A stretch of DNA of 64,000 nucleotides. It comes from Romanomermis culicivorax (taxonomy: Eukaryota; Nematoda; Enoplea; Mermithida; Mermithidae). The notes under the pieces are model-generated. The model was not told the origin of the DNA and searched no databases. It worked only from the letters and a program-made list of their open reading frames with translations. Below are positions 12,797 through 25,374 of this stretch, in pieces. The position numbers were made by a program, and so were the translations under genes. Location of the stretch: NCBI GenBank assembly GCA_963922205.1, contig CAWUHX010000318.1, forward strand, positions 248,001-312,000, read 5' to 3'. The number at the start of each line of letters is the position of its first letter. The first letter of the stretch is position 1.

Positions 12797-13462
12797 TCAG
12801 GTTGGGCCAAAAAAAAGGCGACCGATTCAGCCATATTCCTCGAATATTGACCGACTAGAATCAAAAATACTAAACGTCGGTTTTTTTGCAAGTAAATTTT
12901 GAAAAATTTATAAAAATTGACAAAATCAACATATTTTATAACAGAAAAGTACAATAGATCCCATCATGAGAACTATATAACAACTGGAAACTACATGTGT
13001 CCTACTTTCCGTTTCACCAATAATTTTGATCGTCTTTCGATCTGGTCAATGACAGAATTGATTTTGTTCTAATTTCACTTTTTTCCAATTTCAAAACAAA
13101 CGCTCTTGATTTTGGCAAAATTTTGCCCCATATTGATTGATACAAAAAGTTAATGACTTTCAATTACGTGTAAATTACAAATGTGAGTGACTTCTGTAGT
13201 ATTACTGTGTGTAAAAAGCTTTACAAAACCTTTCTTACATTAGGACAACTTTTATTTGATTTCACAATTCTTACTTTTTGGAAAATGATTACTTTTACTA
13301 AATTCCTGTTTGTACAGGAACCACAAAAGCTAGGAGCATACAACTTTATCATTGTAGCAAAGATAAACAGGGCATTCTAATGCAGCAATCCGAATTAAAA
13401 AAGCTTTATCCGTTCAAAAGTTATGGAAGTCAGCACCGGTCGCCTTTTTTTGGCTCACCCCT
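12797..13462. mobile_element. Mariner-type MITE, inverted relative of 7769-8497
   Basis: Read on the minus strand it begins GGGTGAGCCAAAAAAAGGCGACCGGTGCTGACTTCC-like and follows the 7769-8497 copy through most of its length. For example, the block with ACTAAACGTCGGTTTTTTTG at 12868 matches the reversed 8340 region. The terminal CAGGGTG is degraded on the 13462 side (ggctcacccctt), so no TA duplication is visible there. There is no coding capacity. Confidence 0.55.
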
Positions 13463-14310
13463 TCAAAAGTATGGTTTGATTTTAGTTGCCAATTAATGTG
13501 CTGATTCGTAAAGACATTCGTGATCTCTGGGTGACAGGAGTTTAGCTTTGCCCTATTATGTAGTACTAAAACTTTTCAGATCAACTCCATTTCAAAAATT
13601 ATTCAGTTATGTACAAATTTGAAGGATATCATTCAAATCACTATGATTAATTTTTTTTCAGTCCACAATAAAAATTGACGATATCATTTCTGGAAAAAAA
13701 AGTTGAGCAGCACTGTGGGTGATGGCAGCTAGGTGATCTTTGAGTGACATTTAATTAGAGGAAAATTAATTACACATATTTTGTTTTTTCATACGATTTT
13801 GTTTATTTTTACTCTTAATAGAATGAATTTATGCTTGGAGTTTCATAAATTTTAATGCTGTTAAATAAAATTGAATGAAGAGTAAAGAAAATATGAATTG
13901 AAAAATGAGAATGATGGATGACTTGAACTTTTACGTTCTATTTCAAGCAATAAAAATCTGTCTTTTGTCCCAAAAAACTTGATCATTTTTCAACTTATCG
14001 AGAATCTAACAGATATCTTATCGACTTAAATTCAGAAATGTACGAGTGCAACCAATATTTCCATTTAATTTCATAATCTAAAGAACATGCGATAAACCTT
14101 TTTTGTGGAATTTCCTGCTTACAGTAACCTGTAGAATTGAACAAGTAGCACTTGCTTTCAGTTCTTTGCAGAAAAATTGCTTTTGAAGAGAAGCAGACTA
14201 CAAAAGCATTTTATAAAGAACAAACTGACATAAATCAGTGTCTTGTTTAAATTCATAAATCATTAAAGGAAATTTGACACATTAGTTGTTCACACTGCTT
14301 CATTTTTCAT

Positions 14311-14724
14311 TTAGTCTTCATCATCATAATCTTCATCCGACTTATCACCATTCTTTTCAATGATTTTCTTTTTCTTACTGCCGCTTTTTTTGCCTGAATC
14401 CTCGCTTCCATCATCTATCTGCTTTTGCTTTTTTCGTAATCGCAAAGCTTTTCGGTAATCTTTCAATTCGGTACGCAATTTTTTCATCCGTTTCCTCATA
14501 TGAGCGATATTTTTGTTCAAAGCCTTTAGCTTGGGATCTTTGCCGTTGGTGCCAATTTTTTTCTTATAATTCTTCTTTTTCTTGACCTTTTTATCTTTTG
14601 ATAGAGCAGTTTCGTTGACGCCGATAATTGCTGATGTTGTATTGAAATCAGTGGTGCTCAATGGCAATAATGTTGTGGACAGAGAAGTTGAATTTGGTGT
14701 GGATACAGCACTGCTGTTCTGCAT
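14311..14724 (-). CDS. Possible terminal exon: lysine-rich, coiled-coil-like protein
   Basis: An open frame of 137 codons reads from ATG at 14724, or from a splice acceptor (TTTTTTTGTATGCAG) ending at 14719. The N-terminal part is Ser/Thr/Asn-rich. A strongly basic heptad-like segment follows (LKALNKNIAHMRKRMKKLRT onward), and the end is acidic (DKSDEDYDDED, stop). The composition is consistent with a nucleolar or RNA-binding tail, but no named family is recognised. Upstream exons would lie above 14725 on the same strand and were not found. It could be a pseudogene fragment or chance. Confidence 0.4.
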   Translation of the reverse strand: MQNSSAVSTPNSTSLSTTLLPLSTTDFNTTSAIIGVNETALSKDKKVKKKKNYKKKIGTNGKDPKLKALNKNIAHMRKRMKKLRTELKDYRKALRLRKKQKQIDDGSEDSGKKSGSKKKKIIEKNGDKSDEDYDDED

Positions 14725-15184
14725 ACAAAAAAATTTCCAGGAGATTTTAAAATATATTGGATAGTTTCGAGTGGGAAAAAATCATATCAAGTTATGATTT
14801 TTGTGCTTAAATCGTACTACATCATCTGCAACTGACTGCAAAAGAATGCAGGTGGCCTATTAACGAAGCATATACCCACAAAAATATTCACTGACATGTA
14901 TAACACATGATATAACGACGAATGATAACATCGTCCCAATTCTTATGTTGAATTATGTGTGGCTACCTTATCCAATGTTGAACTATGTCTTGCCTTATAA
15001 TATACCATATCTACTATAATCTGCCTTATGTTATCGTGTATCATATGGGATGTCATACCATGGAAAGCTCTATGTGATACAATGAGACTTGATCAAAATC
15101 CAATAAGATCAAATAAATGCTGACTGACATGCAGGATCAACCGAAAGGTTGGAGTAGTTCGAGCTCTGAAACCAGTTCAGATAA

Positions 15185-15412
15185 GCCCAATTCAGAAGTG
15201 CAGATTGTCGCTGATTAAATCCTAGGAATCGGCGACAGCCGCCAATTGTCACCGACCGTCGCCGATTGTCGCCGACCGTCGGCGACGAAAATCCCAACAC
15301 TTTTTCACTTTTCTGCAAATTGTCTATTCATTCCTTAGAATCGCCAACTGTCGCCGATTAAATCCTAGGGATCGGCGACCGTCGCCGACCGTCGCTGATT
15401 GTCCCCGACAAA
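15185..15412. repeat. GTCGCCGA-type short tandem repeats
   Basis: Two clusters (about 15205-15290 and 15340-15405) of GTCGCCGACCGTCGCCGATTGTC-like units are separated by AT-rich spacer. Each is preceded by AATCCTAGGRATCGGCGAC. This GC-rich island stands out from its AT-rich surroundings. Probably the palindromic end of a dispersed element. Confidence 0.6.
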
Positions 15413-15894
15413 AATCCTTGGATTTCTCACTTCTGAATAGGGCTTTATACTTTTCTACAAAATCTTTACGGCTTCAATGGAAATGCCCATTATGAACAAC
15501 CGTATCACATGTACGAGATACCCTACCCAGTACTACCACTCTTGAGTATAGGTTGACATGTTTACTCATACATATAATGGAACTTTGAGACCTGGGCTAG
15601 AGCGACTGAATCATCAATTGTCCAAAATTTTAGTGGATCATCTCATATCAGTCAATACAGTAGATTATCATCTACCAATGTTTTTTCCTGCTCATACTTT
15701 ATGTTCTACAGACAGTATCCCATCATTGACAAACTGAAGTTGATCGGTCTTTCAATGAGGTAGTTATGTGGACAATGTCTTATCAGATACTAGATCAGGG
15801 TAATGTACTGTAGAGATATCATACCTTTATTTTATAGAACAAGACAAGATCGATATAAGTTTATATGAAGATATCCATGACCATATATCCTATT

Positions 15895-16496
15895 CATAGT
15901 TTTTTTTAGCATTTTACAAGCCATGGCTTGTTGGACTGACAAAATGGCTTGTAGAATTTTTGTCCAACAAGCCAAAATGGCTTGTCAGAATTTTTTGAGT
16001 CATGTGTTTGATCATATCGGATACAGAAAAGATGCACTTTGGTGCATTTTAGAAGGTCATAATCTCAAAATTTTTCGGCGTTTCAGGCAGGAAAAATAAA
16101 AAGCTTTTTGGGCTCTCACTTGTCATCATAGACGATTTAACCGCCGATTTCTCATGTAATTCAAAGTCATTATGTTCTTGGATAGTTTGCTCGAAAATTT
16201 GTTCCACAATGCTTGTAGATTCGACTTCGATCAAACTCAAAAATTTCAAAAGTTTCCTGAATTTTAATGAATTAACGGCTCTAAAATGTTATTTAATAAA
16301 TGTTGAATGACATCTCTTTTCTGATCGATTGCCATGATGCTCAATATATACATTTCTTTAAAAAATAACCTAGCATTGGAATTTATTCACGTATACTGAT
16401 ATTATAAAATTGGCTTGTAAAAATTTGGAATGGCTTGTAAAATTTTAGGTCAACAAGCCACTTGGCTTGTGACTCGTAGGTCAAAAAAAAACCCTG
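15895..16496. mobile_element. hAT-type MITE (ACAAGCC-word family), 602 bp, 8-bp duplication ATCCTATT
   Basis: ATCCTATT is duplicated exactly at 15887-15894 and 16497-16504. The element starts CATAGTTTTTTTTAGC and ends AAAAAAAAACCCTG. Near both ends sits the word ACAAGCC/GGCTTGT, including the perfect 16-bp palindrome ACAAGCCATGGCTTGT. It shares most of its length with 20972-21750 and contains the AAAGATGC..TTTGGTGCATTTT block common to other elements here. 8-bp duplications are typical of hAT transposition; the superfamily call is inference. Confidence 0.85.
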
Positions 16497-17407
16497 ATCC
16501 TATTTTATCTTATGAACTAGATGGGAGATTGATCTGGACACTTCGTTTTGTTGTCTAAAGGTGTGAATTCTGAAACCAAACATTTTTATGGTGCATTCGA
16601 TAGATGAGCACAACCTGAGTAAATTTACACCAATAATTGTGTCCATAAGTCTACTTTGCACTAAAATTTGAATGAATGTGCTGAACAATGAAAAGCTTAC
16701 CTGGGGCCCAGTTTTTTGAAGCAGACTTTAGAAAAAATCACCCTTTCGGGCATAGTATCATAAATTCACGTTGCGGGGTTTGGGTGTATTGAACCCCAGC
16801 AGGTTTTGATTGACTCTCAACTGATTCTTGCCGACATCCAGGAGATTTGCCCCTGGCAATAATTGAGAAGATGATGAAGGAAAATGAGCCAAAGCGAGAT
16901 AAGAAAGTCATCATAAAAATGAAAATATTCTGTAATTTAAAAATTTTTCCAAACAAAGCATACTTGATTCCAAAGAAGTAAAATTAAACCCTGAAACAGT
17001 CTGTCCAAACAAATTATTTCACATATTTGACTAATATCGGTTGAATACTATGATGTTTGGATATCCCAACCAAGTGTCCTGGCTGACCCATTGCAGAATT
17101 TCTATGCTGTTCATGTATGATAGTATCCTTAAAGCGAAAGATGCATTTTTTCTCAAAGTGCGCTTTGAAAAACCGGGCCCTTGTTCACAAGAATTACAAC
17201 AGATTTGAAGTAGAAAAGTGCATTTCATAAAATCTACTGATATTAGAAAACTTTTCTTGTGGAAAGTCAATGTGATCTCTGACGACCATTTTTAATCAGT
17301 GAGGTCTCATAGGGTGTATGAATTTTCAGCAAGAAAATGACTTTATTTTTTCTGAAATAAAATCTAATGCTAAACTCATGAGTTTGCTGTTACATGTAAC
17401 AATTATA

Positions 17408-18558
17408 CGGGATTGACAGGAAAGTACCGCCAATTTTTGGTCGTGTGATATAAATCGAGTTTTTTCTTAAAATCCAGCCCCATAACTTGGGTGCTTGCAA
17501 GAGTATTATAATAATAATTTAATATTGTTATAACTTTATGTATTATGTATTATTACTATAACACATATTAATACAAGACAATAATGCAAACGTTTGAATT
17601 ATTATCTCAGAAAATGGGATCAGTTTTCATTTGGTTCATAATGGGCCTTGTTTTTTCACCTCAAACAAAGTCTTCCTCCCCAACCACATATGTCATTGCG
17701 TTTTATATCAGTATGAATTTGACAGAACCGCAACTTGAGCAAAATAAAATATATGGCAAGAATAAAGTGAACCTGCTGCGTTCAAACGTGCACTGTAACA
17801 GTGGTTTGCAATGTTCAGAACCAGAACGTGAAGTGTCAAACACAAACCTCGTAGTGAATGACCAGGCGCATTATGGGAGGCAGACATTCAACCTGCAAGC
17901 AAATATTAGGGAAAAATAGCAGAAGTCCAGACCCACACTCCCATTGACAATCTAACAAAGAAGATGGACAAATTTTGCAAGCCCCAAAACTGGGAAAAAA
18001 GAGTGGGTTGTGTATGTTGTTAACATCATTCAGAGGCAATAATGGGACAATAAAGGCCATAACCTAGTGGCAGCATCTAGGTCTGATCTACACCAACACA
18101 ACGTTGTTTTATGTGTGTGGTCGTCAACCCAAGGAATCGTTCTTTTTGAGCTGCTGGACCAACAGCTAGAGTCTATGGAGATCGGCATAATAATGTACGA
18201 AATGCCTTGATTCAAAAGCAGCATGCACTGGTAAACTACATAATGAGTACTTCTGCTCCATGATAAAACCCGTCCACATACTGCTGCCTTGTCCAGGAGG
18301 AAAGTCAGGAATTTGGCAGGTGTTGCCACAGCCACCATATTCGTCAGATTTTACACCATCAGAATATTATTTCTTAAAGTCATTGCAGAATATTCTTCTC
18401 GTCAATATGGAATTTGAAAATGATGACCGGATTGAAAATTACATCCAGAACTTGTTTGATTTCAAGCCCGAAGCCTTTTATTATGGAGGCCATAGGCCAG
18501 AAATGTAATAAGAGTTTGAAAATATGGTCGAATTTTCGACATTACTTTCTTGTCAATT
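17408..18558 (+). pseudogene. Decayed mariner transposon with broken transposase
   Basis: The ends are inverted relatives: GATTGACAGGAAAGTACCGC at the left, and ATTGACAAGAAAGTAATG when the right end is reversed, with TA next to both. The interior keeps recognisable mariner transposase pieces in shifting frames. One segment near 18085 reads DLHQHNVVLCVWSSTQGIVLFELL, and one near 18333 reads PPYSSDFTPSEYYFLKSLQN, corresponding to the family's PYSPDLAPSDYHLF motif. Stops and frameshifts interrupt it, so it is inactive. The 1.15-kb length fits mariner. Confidence 0.75.
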
Positions 18559-20791
18559 TACTCTGTGAGAGTTTTAATTGCAAATGTTTCACAGGGTAAT
18601 ATCCACTTTTTGTTTGTTTTTGCCATGACACAATATAATATGTTATGTTGCTGTTTGCCATAACTAGATGCATATAGTTCAATCTCCAGCGTCAAATGCA
18701 GAAATGCTAATCAGGCTGATGCACATAGTAGATTAATGTTCTTCAGATTCATCGATTATGATCACAGAGTCATAACACTGATTATGAAAAATGGTGATAT
18801 GAGTATTGATTATGATTAACCATTTGATATTCTCTGATCAGTAGAAGGTTCTTCAAGAAGGCTGTGGTTGTTTGCAATTATTTTTTAGAATACAATTTAC
18901 TATATGACAGCACAGCTCATGAACTAAGCATGCATAGATGGATGAGTATTCTGAAACTTTAGCATGTTCAGTATATGATATTGGTTTTAATGTCGATGAG
19001 AAAGATGATAAAAACTTTTTATTAATTGTGAATAGTTATCAATCAAGCATTAGAAGACAGAGTGGGGATCCTCAGAGCTATGACCTGATTTCGAAAGCCG
19101 GAACACGGGACTATAGCTCTCTTGATTCGAGAGTCATCGAGACATCCTCGTTCCCGCATTCACCCAGCAAAAGATGATAGAAAGACTCTGGCAGTTAACT
19201 CACGTTGTTCTTCTCACCGTCGGCCGTACAATAAACTGTGAGGGCACCTACAAAAACGCGAGTTTCCGATTAGGTAACAGTATTGACAGATGTAACAATG
19301 ATGAGACTGTATCGCATCAAAATCGTGAGCTCTCGTTCTCGATGATTTATGTTTTTGACTGTTTTTGAAGTTGATAATTGCTCATGAGCTCTAAAATTCT
19401 CATGAGCTCTAAAATTCTGATGAACTGTTGTTCTCACATTTCTTAAGCATTTTTAGTCCTCTAGGGTGTTCAGATGTCAATTTTTTTTCAGAAAACTAAG
19501 ACGTGAAACAGGGTGTCCCAATACACATTTTCCAAAATTGCAGCTAGACATTTCTGTTTCCGCCAAATCATTTCACATCGTCAGGTACTAATCGTATTTA
19601 CAATTGATTTGCATATTGAAAATTTTAAGTAGTCATATCTATTTCGAGTCTTCTCGGAAATCTCTTTCTCAAAATGTCACGAAAAATATTTTGGGAATAA
19701 AATTACGAAAGGAAACTCTCGCACCAAAGATCTCAAGTACACGCTTGAAAGAATAAAAATACGCATAACCTTTTAAACATACCTTTAAGAAAAACGCACA
19801 AAAACAGAGAAAATGCAGGTCGTTCTACTACATGCAGTTTAAAAACGGGTGGATTTGAAATGAAGCTCTTTCTTCTTCAAAAAATTTGCATGGTTTTTGT
19901 TCTAAAATGTTTGGACGGTTGTAACTTAATCAAAATTCAACGAATGTCGATGAAATTTATAATTTTAGAATTAGAAAATCGAGCTTTACTGGTAATCAAA
20001 TAGTCCCCCACTATCGGTCAGTTCGTTATCCCAAAAAAGATCCGGTAACATGGCCGAAACCTGTAAAACACGGCTGAAGGGTCTATTCAACTTAATGTGT
20101 AAACAAATTTTCAGTGCCTAACATTGCAATAGGAAAGTGTACTTGCTTTTAATTATTTGGAAGCATTTCAAGAAAATCAGATCATATGTTTGCGCCAGAG
20201 TCTATCTATACATGAGTGTAAAATTTGCTCCAAAAAAATATCATCACTCACTCGATATTGCGAAAAACGTCGAAACCTTCAGCATGTTTGTAGACTTTCG
20301 TAGTATAAAAATTGGATTTTCAATGTAGATATCAAAATGTAGAAGAATATTTGTCACATTTGGAAGCGTAACCGACCCAGTTTCTAGGAGGCATAAAATT
20401 GCCTACTAATATCCATACTAAAGAATTCCGCGTTTTTGACTTTTTCCGATACAACGCTCATGATTGAATGAATAACAATTTGAAACATAATTGCGAAAAA
20501 ACTTTTTTTCTGGTCGTGTTTCATAACAGCTTTTAACGTGCTATTCAAAATACATTTCAGAGCGTACTGTGAAATTGCAAGAAATCTCTAAATGGAAAAA
20601 GATGGGTTGGGAAACATCTTTCGGATTTCCCGTCAACAGCCTTACATTATTCAATTATGCACAACAGAATGGGGATTTATAAGAATTAAAAATAAAAAAC
20701 ATGTAAGGATTGTCGTTTTTAACAGAGACGAGGAAACTTAATTACTGTGAGGATCTCTTTGCGCTTTTTCAGACAAAGCATTAGTGAGGGA
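18559..20791. other. Intergenic stretch; no supported gene
   Basis: A few small frames occur (for example 18938-19177, 79 codons, Ser/Asp-rich, and 19174-19368). None has a recognisable domain or splice context. A CAGGGTGTCCCA motif at 19509 resembles a mariner-type end, but no partner end was seen. Confidence 0.4.
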
Positions 20792-20794
20792 CAG

Positions 20795-20971
20795 TGATTT
20801 TTTTTGTGCCAAAACATGGTTTTTGGCAATTTAAATGGCACAAAAAATTTTGAGCGTTTGTGCCAATTGGCATAAAATTTATGGCTGGTCAAGCATTAAA
20901 TTTCCTTGATTTTTAGATGTTTTTGGGGTGCGAATGCAAAAAATTTTCGGCGCTTCGCGCCCAGTTCAATG
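20795..20971. mobile_element. Fragment of a CAGTG-ended MITE (TGTGCCA-word family)
   Basis: Starts CAGTGATTTTTTTTGTGCC and repeats the word TGTGCCA/TGGCACA. Further in it carries the GC hairpin GGCGCTTCGCGCC (near 20949). The fragment is interrupted at 20972 by the ACAAGCC-word MITE, which inserted directly after that hairpin. The far end was not found. It is related to the complete element at 25375-25975. Confidence 0.6.
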
Positions 20972-21750
20972 CATAGTTTTTTTAGCATTTTACAAGCCAT
21001 GGCTTGTTGGACGTACAAAATGGCTTGTAGAATTTTTGTCCAACAAGCCAAAATGGCTTGTCAGAATTTCTTGAGTCATGTGTTTGATCATATCGGATAC
21101 AGAAAAGATGCATTTTGGTGCATTTTAGAAGGTCATAATCTCGAAATTTTCAGGCGCTTCGCGCCGGTTATAACTCAAATATGAATTATCATTCATTTCC
21201 TAGCTCAGGCACTGCTTCTAACATGTCTACCTTCACTTATCATTTAATCTTTAATAGTTTTAATCATCTTAAAGGTATTATCTCATGTTTTAATTAGTAA
21301 TCTTCAATATTTCATCTTGATATTTAATAAAGATTCACATTTTTCCCTTGAAACATTTTTTGAGAAAGATCAATACGTCGAGTCTGTAAACTTTTTGAAG
21401 TGATTCTTATTTAATTCAAAGTCATTATGTTCTTGGATAGTTTGCTGGAAAATTTTTTCCACAATGCTTGTAGATTAGACTTCGATCAAACTCAAAAATT
21501 TCAAAAGTTTCCTGAATTTTAATTAATTAACGGCTCTAAAATGTTATTTAATAAATGTTGAATGACATCTCTTTTCTGATCGATTGCCATGATGCTCAAT
21601 ATATACATTTCTTTAAAAAATAACCTAGCATTGGAATTTATTCACGTATACTGATATTATAAAATTGGCTTGTAAAAATTTGGAATGGCTTGTAAAATTT
21701 TAGGTCAACAAGCCACTTGGCTTGTGACTCGTAGGTCAAAAAAAACCCTG
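20972..21750. mobile_element. hAT-type MITE (ACAAGCC-word family), 779 bp, 8-bp duplication GTTCAATG
   Basis: GTTCAATG is exact on both sides (20964-20971, 21751-21758). Ends are CATAGTTTTTTTAGC and AAAAAAAACCCTG. It is nearly identical to 15895-16496 at both ends, with a longer interior that includes the GGCGCTTCGCGCC hairpin at about 21154. Nested inside an older CAGTG element, so its insertion is younger. Confidence 0.88.
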
Positions 21751-22185
21751 GTTCAATGAATATAATATTTCCTATTCCTATATTTGACCCGAAAGCGAAC
21801 GATTTCTCTTCGAACAGTGTATTAGTATCGTTGCAGAAACTTTTATAGGCTGTCAATGACTGATGAATGAGAAGAAATTTTGAATATTCTCTGTTAATTC
21901 AGTCAGATTTGGATTCAAAACTGCAATTCTTACTTTTTGTGTTTGTTTGATTCAAATAGGAAAATCGATATCGTTGGTAATGGTACAATATTTCGACCGA
22001 AAATTTATACAATGTTCGATTTTATTTTCTCTAGTTTATACGTTGTTGTTAAATATATATAAGAGATATATGTGTACTGGCGCGAAAATCTCATTTAATA
22101 AGAGTGGTAAATATACCTCAGTGTTTCAACTGCTTGGAAACTATTGTAATTGATGTTCTAAATCTTGGGATTTAATGTATTTTAG

Positions 22186-24292
22186 TATATAGAACTCCTT
22201 CAACTGATTATGAAACTGATGTAAAGTTGTGTCAATTTATTGAAAGGTCTAGTCTGAATAATAAACCGACAATCGTACTTGGAGATTTTAATTTATTAAA
22301 AATAGATTGGACATCTGAAAGTATACCAAATGATGATGTGAGTTTGATGTATTGGAATTATCTTAATAGATGTGGTTTCTCCCAATTAGTCATTCAACTT
22401 ACTCGTGGCCCAAATATTTTAGATCTTATTCTAACAAATCTGGAAGGTCTATGTAGAAATGTTGAAGTTCAACCACCCTTATCACATTCATAATAATATT
22501 TAAAAGATTAGCCAATTATTTAGTCCATCCATTAAAAAAAATTTTCAATATTTCTGTACCATACATGTAACGAAGCTCCGAGGTCTGGGGGGGGGGGGTT
22601 GGAGCACTTTTTTGGGGCCGGGGGTCAGTAATTCCCAAAATTTTGGGGGAGGGGTCCCTGAAGGGAAAAAAATTCAATTTTTACCATGAAAAATGTCCGA
22701 AAAACGGTTTAAAAAGTAGTAATTTTTGTCTAAAAAATGATAAAATATGTACTTATGGCGCGAAGCGCCGAGAAAATTGACGTTTTTGACCATTTTTTGT
22801 TCAAAAATTGACATTTTTCATGGAAAAAATGACATTTTTCAGTATTTTTCCGACTAAAACTATGGGGGTCCCTAGAGCTACCATATGGCTAGCCATAGGA
22901 TTGGAAAATCCTGGGGGGGGTCGCCCAATGGCTAGCCATATGGTCGACGATTTCTGGGGGGTTCCCATAGCACTTCCCCCCCCCCCAATTACATGTATGT
23001 TCTGTACTGACTGTTCGCCTTCCGAGCATCTGGAAAATGGCTCCTCCAGTTTTGACGAAAGGGATCAGGAGTGAAAGTTCCAACTATCGGCCTGTATCTT
23101 TAACTTGCCTTAGTTGTAGGATTCTTGAAAAAATCATAAAAGCTCAAGTGACCAACTTTTTACTGTTAATAATTGTATTTCTGATCTTCAGTTTGGTTTT
23201 GTGGACAAAAGATCCTGCGAAACCCAGCTGTTCTCTAAATACTTAATTGATAAAAAAAAGGCAGTTGATGTAATACATTTGGATTTTTCTAAAGCCTTTG
23301 ACACAGTACCACATTCAAAGCTCATTGCAAAAGTGGAAAAATATGGTCTCAAGGGAAATTTATTGTCATGGATTACCGATTTTCTTCATGATAGACAACA
23401 AAGAGTTAATTTAAAAAACACCTTGTCTACTTCTCAAAATGTAACAAGTGGTGTCTCACAGAGCAGTGTTTTGGGTCCTTTACTATTCTTTTTATATGTC
23501 AATGATATAGATAACCTACCACGATCACCTGAAGTAAGCCTGTTTTTGTTCGCTGATGATATAAAAACCTTTAGCTGTACTGAAAACAGTGGGGACCTTC
23601 AACAATTTCTAGAATCTATTGTCAGATGGTCTGAAAGATCTCAACTAACTCTCCCTACTTCCAAAAGTAAGGTAACGCATTTTGGATTTGATAACAAAAT
23701 GAAGAAATACAAAATTGACGATAAAATAATTGAGGATACTGACAATTATGTTAAAGATCTTGGTATTTTTTTAACCAAAAATTTTAAATTTGATGAACAT
23801 ATTGGCCATATTATAAAGAGAGCTTACTACAGATTATATATTATATTTCGTCGATTTGTAAGCAAAGAATTTTTACTGACTAATGCATACAAAACACGTC
23901 AGACCTATTCTGGAATATGCAACTACTATCTGGTCACCCACTCAACTAAGAACATCACAGCCATTGAAAAGGTACAGAAATACTTCACGAAAAGGGTTCT
24001 CAACTATCCTGAGGTTTCTTATAATGATCGTTTAACTATATTAAAGTTAGAGACACTTGAAAGTAGAAGGCGTTTGAATGATTTGATTATCTTATATAAG
24101 ATAATAAACCATGAAGTAGATGTAAAATTGAGTGATTTCTGCACCATTACACATTCTCAGACCCGGTCCAACCACAATTGGAAGTTAAAAACAGATATTC
24201 CAAGGACTGATATTAAGAAATACTTCTCTACAAATAGAGTTATTCCTATTTGGAATAAACTTTCTGAATCGATAATAACATCTATAAATTAG
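22186..24292 (+). pseudogene. Non-LTR retrotransposon remnant (Jockey/CR1-like), interrupted by a MITE
   Basis: 22186-22493 encodes the end of an APE-type endonuclease (GDFN motif in IVLGDFN; LDLILTN). After the nested MITE (22560-22999), the reverse transcriptase resumes with a frame change around 23030-23260. It reads SSNYRPVSLT, then DFSKAFDTVPHSKL, SGVSQSSVLGPLLF and FADDIK. The long frame 23201-24292 covers the RT and the C-terminal domain to a stop. The usual PQGSVLGP motif is changed to SQSSVLGP. With the frameshifts, the 5' truncation and the insertion, this makes the copy inactive. The catalytic FADD is kept. Confidence 0.85.
22560..22999 (+). mobile_element. TACATGTA-family MITE (440 bp), duplication TTCTGTAC
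   Basis: TTCTGTAC is duplicated exactly (22552-22559, 23000-23007). Ends are CATACATGTAACG and ...AATTACATGTATG, so the terminal inverted repeat is about 12 bp. G- and C-runs lie next to the ends, the hairpin GGCGCGAAGCGCC lies near 22756, and the palindromes CCATATGG and GCTAGC lie near the right end. No coding capacity. It splits the non-LTR remnant. Confidence 0.92.
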
Positions 24293-25282
24293 TAAAATTT
24301 TTCGCTCTAAATTGGATAAGTTCAATTTTGGTCAACTGTAAGAGCTATATGCCTTTTTGACCAAGCACAGCATATTCGTAAATGTACCTACTGCATATTT
24401 ATTCCGTATTTAATTAACTTATTCGTTTATTTTATTATATTCTCCTAACAGGGCCGTGCGCAGGATTTTTTCATGGGGGGCGGACTAGATTTTTTCACCG
24501 AATAGCCCCAGGAAATGTTGATCTTACGCGGATATACTGTGTCCATCACCGTTTTTTCCCTCGAAGATTTTTTCCACATGAGAACCGGACCCAAAATTTT
24601 TTGCCTCATTTTCCAAAAAATTTTCCACATTTTTAAAAACGCTTATAATGTGGCTACGGATGCTTTTTTATGCATTTTAGGGACATACCCAAGCATTTTG
24701 TTGTATTTGTAGTCAGAAACCTGCAAAAATGAGGAAAAAAATTGAGAAAATTCTGGTTACGTTAGTCAAAATGAGCTCATGAAGAATATATTGGTGTTCT
24801 ATAGAATGGTCCGGCGCGGAGCGCCGGAAAAATTTCTTGATTTTCACTTTCTAAAACGCTGGAAAATGAACCTTCATAACGTTGGGAAATGAATTAAAAT
24901 CAGACGGATGAAGCATAATTTGCGCGCAGCGCCGGAAAAATTTTCGGGTTTTTGTATTCTAAAACGCTGAAAAATCTCTCCAACAGATAATTCGTGAACA
25001 AATCATTTGAAATTGCGTTCTAGAGTAATGTATTCAATTTCCACCTTCAATAAACTCAAAAGTTTAGATTGCAAACGTTTAAAAAATTCCAATCATCGAG
25101 AGAAAAAATTGAGAGACTTGATGAAAAATCTCTATTTTCGGCGACATAATTGACTGTAAACGATTAGAAAATGAAACGAGCTAACTTGATTGATAGAAAC
25201 TGTTGAGCATTAATTAGTATGTCGAAGTATAGATATGCTAACGGCCGCGCCTGATAGAATATAGTTATAATTATACACATGA

Positions 25283-25299
25283 CCGGCGCGAAGCGCCGG
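25283..25299. repeat. GC hairpin CCGGCGC-GAA-GCGCCGG (type copy)
   Basis: A perfect 7-bp stem closes a GAA triloop. Identical or one- to three-base variants occur near 20949, 21154, 22756, 24811, 26508, 26639, 27963, 31916, 33077, 36733, 37702, 37968, 38247, 39640, 40041, 40754, 44103 and 45566. They are usually flanked by AAAATTTT on one side and sit inside several different element types. Confidence 0.9.
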
Positions 25300-25374
25300 A
25301 AAATTTTGAGATTTTGACCTTTTAAAGTCCACCAAAACGCATCTTTTCGGTTTAGAGTTACTGCCTCCCTAAGC

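Noticed and set aside
18938-19368. Two neighbouring frames of 79 and 64 codons
   Set aside because: No known domain. The first could be an exon (Ser/Asp-rich), but nothing around it supports a gene.
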